A model generated the notes under the pieces. The model was not told where the DNA came from. It ran no database searches and worked only from the letters and a program-made list of their open reading frames with translations. A stretch of DNA of 64,000 nt from JACPKO01 sp964406775 (GTDB lineage: Bacteria; Patescibacteriota; Microgenomatia; Daviesbacterales; UBA10151), in the NCBI GenBank assembly GCA_964406775.1, contig CAYOSW010000001.1, positions 1 through 64,000 on the forward strand. Direction: 5' to 3'. This document shows positions 62,010 to 64,000 of this stretch, in pieces. Every line of letters starts with the position of its first letter. Positions within the stretch are counted from its first letter, which is position 1. A program made the translations under genes and the position numbers.

Positions 62010-63791
62010 TTAGCGGGTGCCGTTTAGGTTTATTTTGCGGATGCGTATATTTTTCGGAGTAACTTCTACTAATTCCGTATCGTCAATATATTCCAGCGAA
62101 TCCTCAAGATCCATTAATTTCGGAGCGTTAAAATGCTCGGAAACCCCCTCACCTGAGGAGCGGTGGTTAGTCTGCTGTTTTTCTTTACAAACATTCACGC
62201 TCATATCGCCGGTGCGGGCATTTGAACCGACTACTTGCCCTTTATAAACAGGAACATTCGGTCCGATAAACAAAGTTCCGCGCGATTGAATTCCCGTTAA
62301 ACCGTGAAGCTTAGTTGATCCTGTTTCGTGAACGACCAAAGATCCGTAATCCCTGGTAAATCCGGCTCCCGAGTCAGGTTTAAAATCCTCAAAAATCGTG
62401 TTCATAAGTCCCAGACCCTTGGTATCGGTAATAAATTGGCTTCTGAATCCGAAAAGTTCGCGGGTCGGAATTACGTACTCAATATCAACAATTCCGCCCT
62501 CGTTTTTCATATTGATTAACGTAGCGTGTCTTTGACCTAATTTTTGGATGATTGTTCCTGAAAATTCTTCAGGGGTTTCGATAAATAATCTTTCGTACGG
62601 AGCAACTGTAACGCCATCTACTACTTTAGTGATAACCTGAGGGCGTGATACCTGGAACTCGTATCCTTCCCGGCGCATTCTTTCGATTAAGATCGCAAGA
62701 TGGAGTTCTCCGCGCCCCGAAACGATCCAATCCGTATTCGGTCCATTCTCGATTCTCAACGCAACGTCGGTTTCAAGTTCTTTATAAAGGCGTTCCTGGA
62801 TTTGTCTGGTTGTTTTAAACTCTCCTTCTCGTCCAGCGAAGGGGGAAGTATTAACCGAAAAAACCATTCTTATTGTGGGTTCTTCTATATCAAGAAGAGG
62901 TAAAGCGGAGGGAGTATTCGGATCGGCAATTGTTTCACCGATAGTAACATCAGGAATTCCTGCAACAGCAACAATATCTCCGGCTTGGGCATCTTTTGCC
63001 TCAACTCTTTGTAATCCTTCAAAGCTCAAAAGAGAAGTAACCCGGTATTTTTTTTGTTCACCGCTTCGGTTGATATGAGTAATATCCTGTCCCTGGGAAA
63101 TTCTTCCATTATAAACCCGGCCTGTAGCAATACGGCCTTTAAAGTTATCCGCCGAAATTGAGGTTACTAAAATCTGTAATGGTTTTTCCGGATCTCCGTA
63201 AGGCTCGGGAATTTCCTTCATAATTTCTTCAAAAACCGGAGTAATGTCGGTCATTTTATTAATATCCGGTTCTTTTCCGGCTTTTCCAAGCTTGCCCGAA
63301 GAATAAATAACGGGAAAGTAAGCTGTCTCCTCATCCGCTCCTAAATCGATAAACAGATCAAATGTTTTATTTAAAACATATTCAATTCTTGCATCGGCTT
63401 TGTCTATTTTATTTACAACCACAATGACTTTGAGACCCATCTGCAAAGCCTGCTTTAAAACAAACCGGGTTTGGGGCATCGGACCTTCTTTTGCATCAAT
63501 CAGTAAAAGACAGCCGTCAGCCATCTTTAAAACACGTTCAACTTCTCCGCCAAAATCCGCGTGGCCCGGGGTGTCGATAATGTTAATTTTTGTCCCGTTG
63601 TAGTTTACTGAAGCATTTTTGGAAAAAATTGTGATTCCGCGTTCTTTTTCTAACTCGTTAGAATCCATAATCAGATCCGTTCCGACGAGCTCTTTATCCA
63701 TTTTTGTCTGGGTCTGGGTAAGCAAAGCGTCAACAAGAGTAGTCTTGCCGTGGTCAACGTGAGCAATAATAGCGATATTTCTAATGTTCAT
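62010..63791 (-). CDS. typA: Translational GTPase TypA/BipA
   Basis: At 593 residues this is the normal length, with G1 AHVDHGKTTL, G2 RGITI, G3 DTPGHADFGGEVER, G4 NKID and the C-terminal EF-G-like domains including the BipA-specific RGELHLAIL and GRGTLFIGPN-type regions. TypA is a ribosome-binding GTPase needed at low temperature or under stress. Its start overlaps the stop of a 21-codon upstream frame (63788-63853). Confidence 0.97.
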   Translation of the reverse strand: MNIRNIAIIAHVDHGKTTLVDALLTQTQTKMDKELVGTDLIMDSNELEKERGITIFSKNASVNYNGTKINIIDTPGHADFGGEVERVLKMADGCLLLIDAKEGPMPQTRFVLKQALQMGLKVIVVVNKIDKADARIEYVLNKTFDLFIDLGADEETAYFPVIYSSGKLGKAGKEPDINKMTDITPVFEEIMKEIPEPYGDPEKPLQILVTSISADNFKGRIATGRVYNGRISQGQDITHINRSGEQKKYRVTSLLSFEGLQRVEAKDAQAGDIVAVAGIPDVTIGETIADPNTPSALPLLDIEEPTIRMVFSVNTSPFAGREGEFKTTRQIQERLYKELETDVALRIENGPNTDWIVSGRGELHLAILIERMRREGYEFQVSRPQVITKVVDGVTVAPYERLFIETPEEFSGTIIQKLGQRHATLINMKNEGGIVDIEYVIPTRELFGFRSQFITDTKGLGLMNTIFEDFKPDSGAGFTRDYGSLVVHETGSTKLHGLTGIQSRGTLFIGPNVPVYKGQVVGSNARTGDMSVNVCKEKQQTNHRSSGEGVSEHFNAPKLMDLEDSLEYIDDTELVEVTPKNIRIRKINLNGTR

Positions 63792-63853
63792 ATTATTTTG
63801 TAATATCGCAGAGATTTGCTGTGCAAATCTGGAGCAATATTCCTAATGTTCAT
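63788..63853 (-). CDS. Upstream reading frame duplicating the typA start
   Basis: A 21-codon frame begins ATG at 63853 with MNIRNIA, identical to the first seven residues of TypA, then diverges and ends in TGA overlapping the typA ATG (ATGA). It contains a hairpin AGATTTGC-N3-GCAAATCT. A TATAAT promoter (63876-63881 region) lies upstream so that this frame is translated first. It could couple or regulate typA translation, or be a relic of a small duplication. Confidence 0.5.
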   Translation of the reverse strand: MNIRNIAPDLHSKSLRYYKII

Positions 63854-63957
63854 TTTTTAGCCGAACGGTTATTATACCTTATTCAGAAAGCGAATGATAG
63901 AGCTATAGGATAAAAACGTAACTTTACACATAAAAACCTATAGTATATAATATAAAT

Positions 63958-64000
63958 ATGATTGAGATTTATCAATCCATTGGAAGATTTAATTTGAGCT
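63958..64000 (+). CDS. Start of a gene running off the window
   Basis: ATG 63958 begins MIEIYQSIGRFNLS and is open to the end. TTTACA (63923-63928), 17-bp spacer and TATAAT (63946-63951) end 6 nt before ATG, the leaderless pattern seen elsewhere, so this is probably a real 5' end. The product cannot be judged. Confidence 0.45.
   Translation, partial: MIEIYQSIGRFNLS

Noticed and set aside
1..64000. CRISPR array or cas genes
   Set aside because: No regularly spaced direct repeats of 25-40 bp and no Cas-like protein were seen on either strand.
1..64000. Alternative genetic code with TGA as glycine
   Set aside because: TGA acts as a normal stop, for example at the end of uvrB, with no in-frame TGA inside conserved genes.

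Overview
The window looks like a Patescibacteria/CPR chromosome, most likely Microgenomates-like. This is inferred from protein style: PrgI/VirB4-type conjugation genes, short CysRS/MshC-like ligase, DUF5667-like protein, lipid-poor surface proteins with single N-terminal anchors, and many small unique proteins. The genetic code is standard, since TGA is used as a stop. Two compositional regions meet at a tRNA-Glu(TTC) gene at 17614-17689.

Region 1 (1-17.6 kb, AT-rich) is the right part of an integrative conjugative element; its left end lies outside the window. It carries the end of a UvrD-like helicase, a TM2 protein, and a leftward conjugation operon: M23 peptidase, VirB4 ATPase, VirB4-like N-terminal protein, PrgI/VirB3, a VirB2-VirB6 fusion and a VirB2 pilin. 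Cargo follows: a Tat-exported HExxH protein, an XRE regulator and a 1015-aa LamG/beta-helix/Fn3/LysM surface protein. Next come a structured leader with a small conserved-looking protein, a replication-relaxation protein and a VirD4/TraG-like coupling ATPase. The element ends with a promoter bearing two dyads that drives a small gene and a large serine recombinase. The recombinase reading frame runs into the antisense strand of tRNA-Glu, which marks the attachment site.

Region 2 (17.7-36 kb) is chromosomal. It starts with an unusual metabolic group for such a genome: cytochrome P450, Tat-exported alpha/beta hydrolase and a full-length glutamate synthase large subunit without a small subunit. 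CvpA-CAP fusion, thermonuclease, DUF192, a degenerate PEP-synthase-like protein, rsmI and dedA follow. Then comes a tightly overlapped lysine operon reading leftward (lysC-dapB-dapA-asd-dapL-lysA) that uses the diaminopimelate aminotransferase route. Upstream of lysC lie palindromes and an apparently independent structured RNA with its own terminator.

Region 3 (36.6-64 kb) holds lexA, a short nucleotide-sugar dehydrogenase and a two-component pair. The three nucleotide-excision genes uvrB, uvrA and uvrC are spread over 11 kb. Further on are a pseudo-transglutaminase, a holin-like protein, secG and a peptide-binding protein. An MshC/CysRS-like ligase is divergent from a PIG-L deacetylase, followed by two paralogous surface proteins, an RRM protein, a hairpin array and typA. 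typA is preceded by a tiny upstream reading frame that copies its own first codons.

A recurring feature of the chromosomal part is a sigma70-type -10 box 6-8 nt before the start codon with no Shine-Dalgarno sequence. This suggests pervasive leaderless mRNAs. Most conjugation genes of the element instead have strong AGGAGG-type ribosome binding sites.
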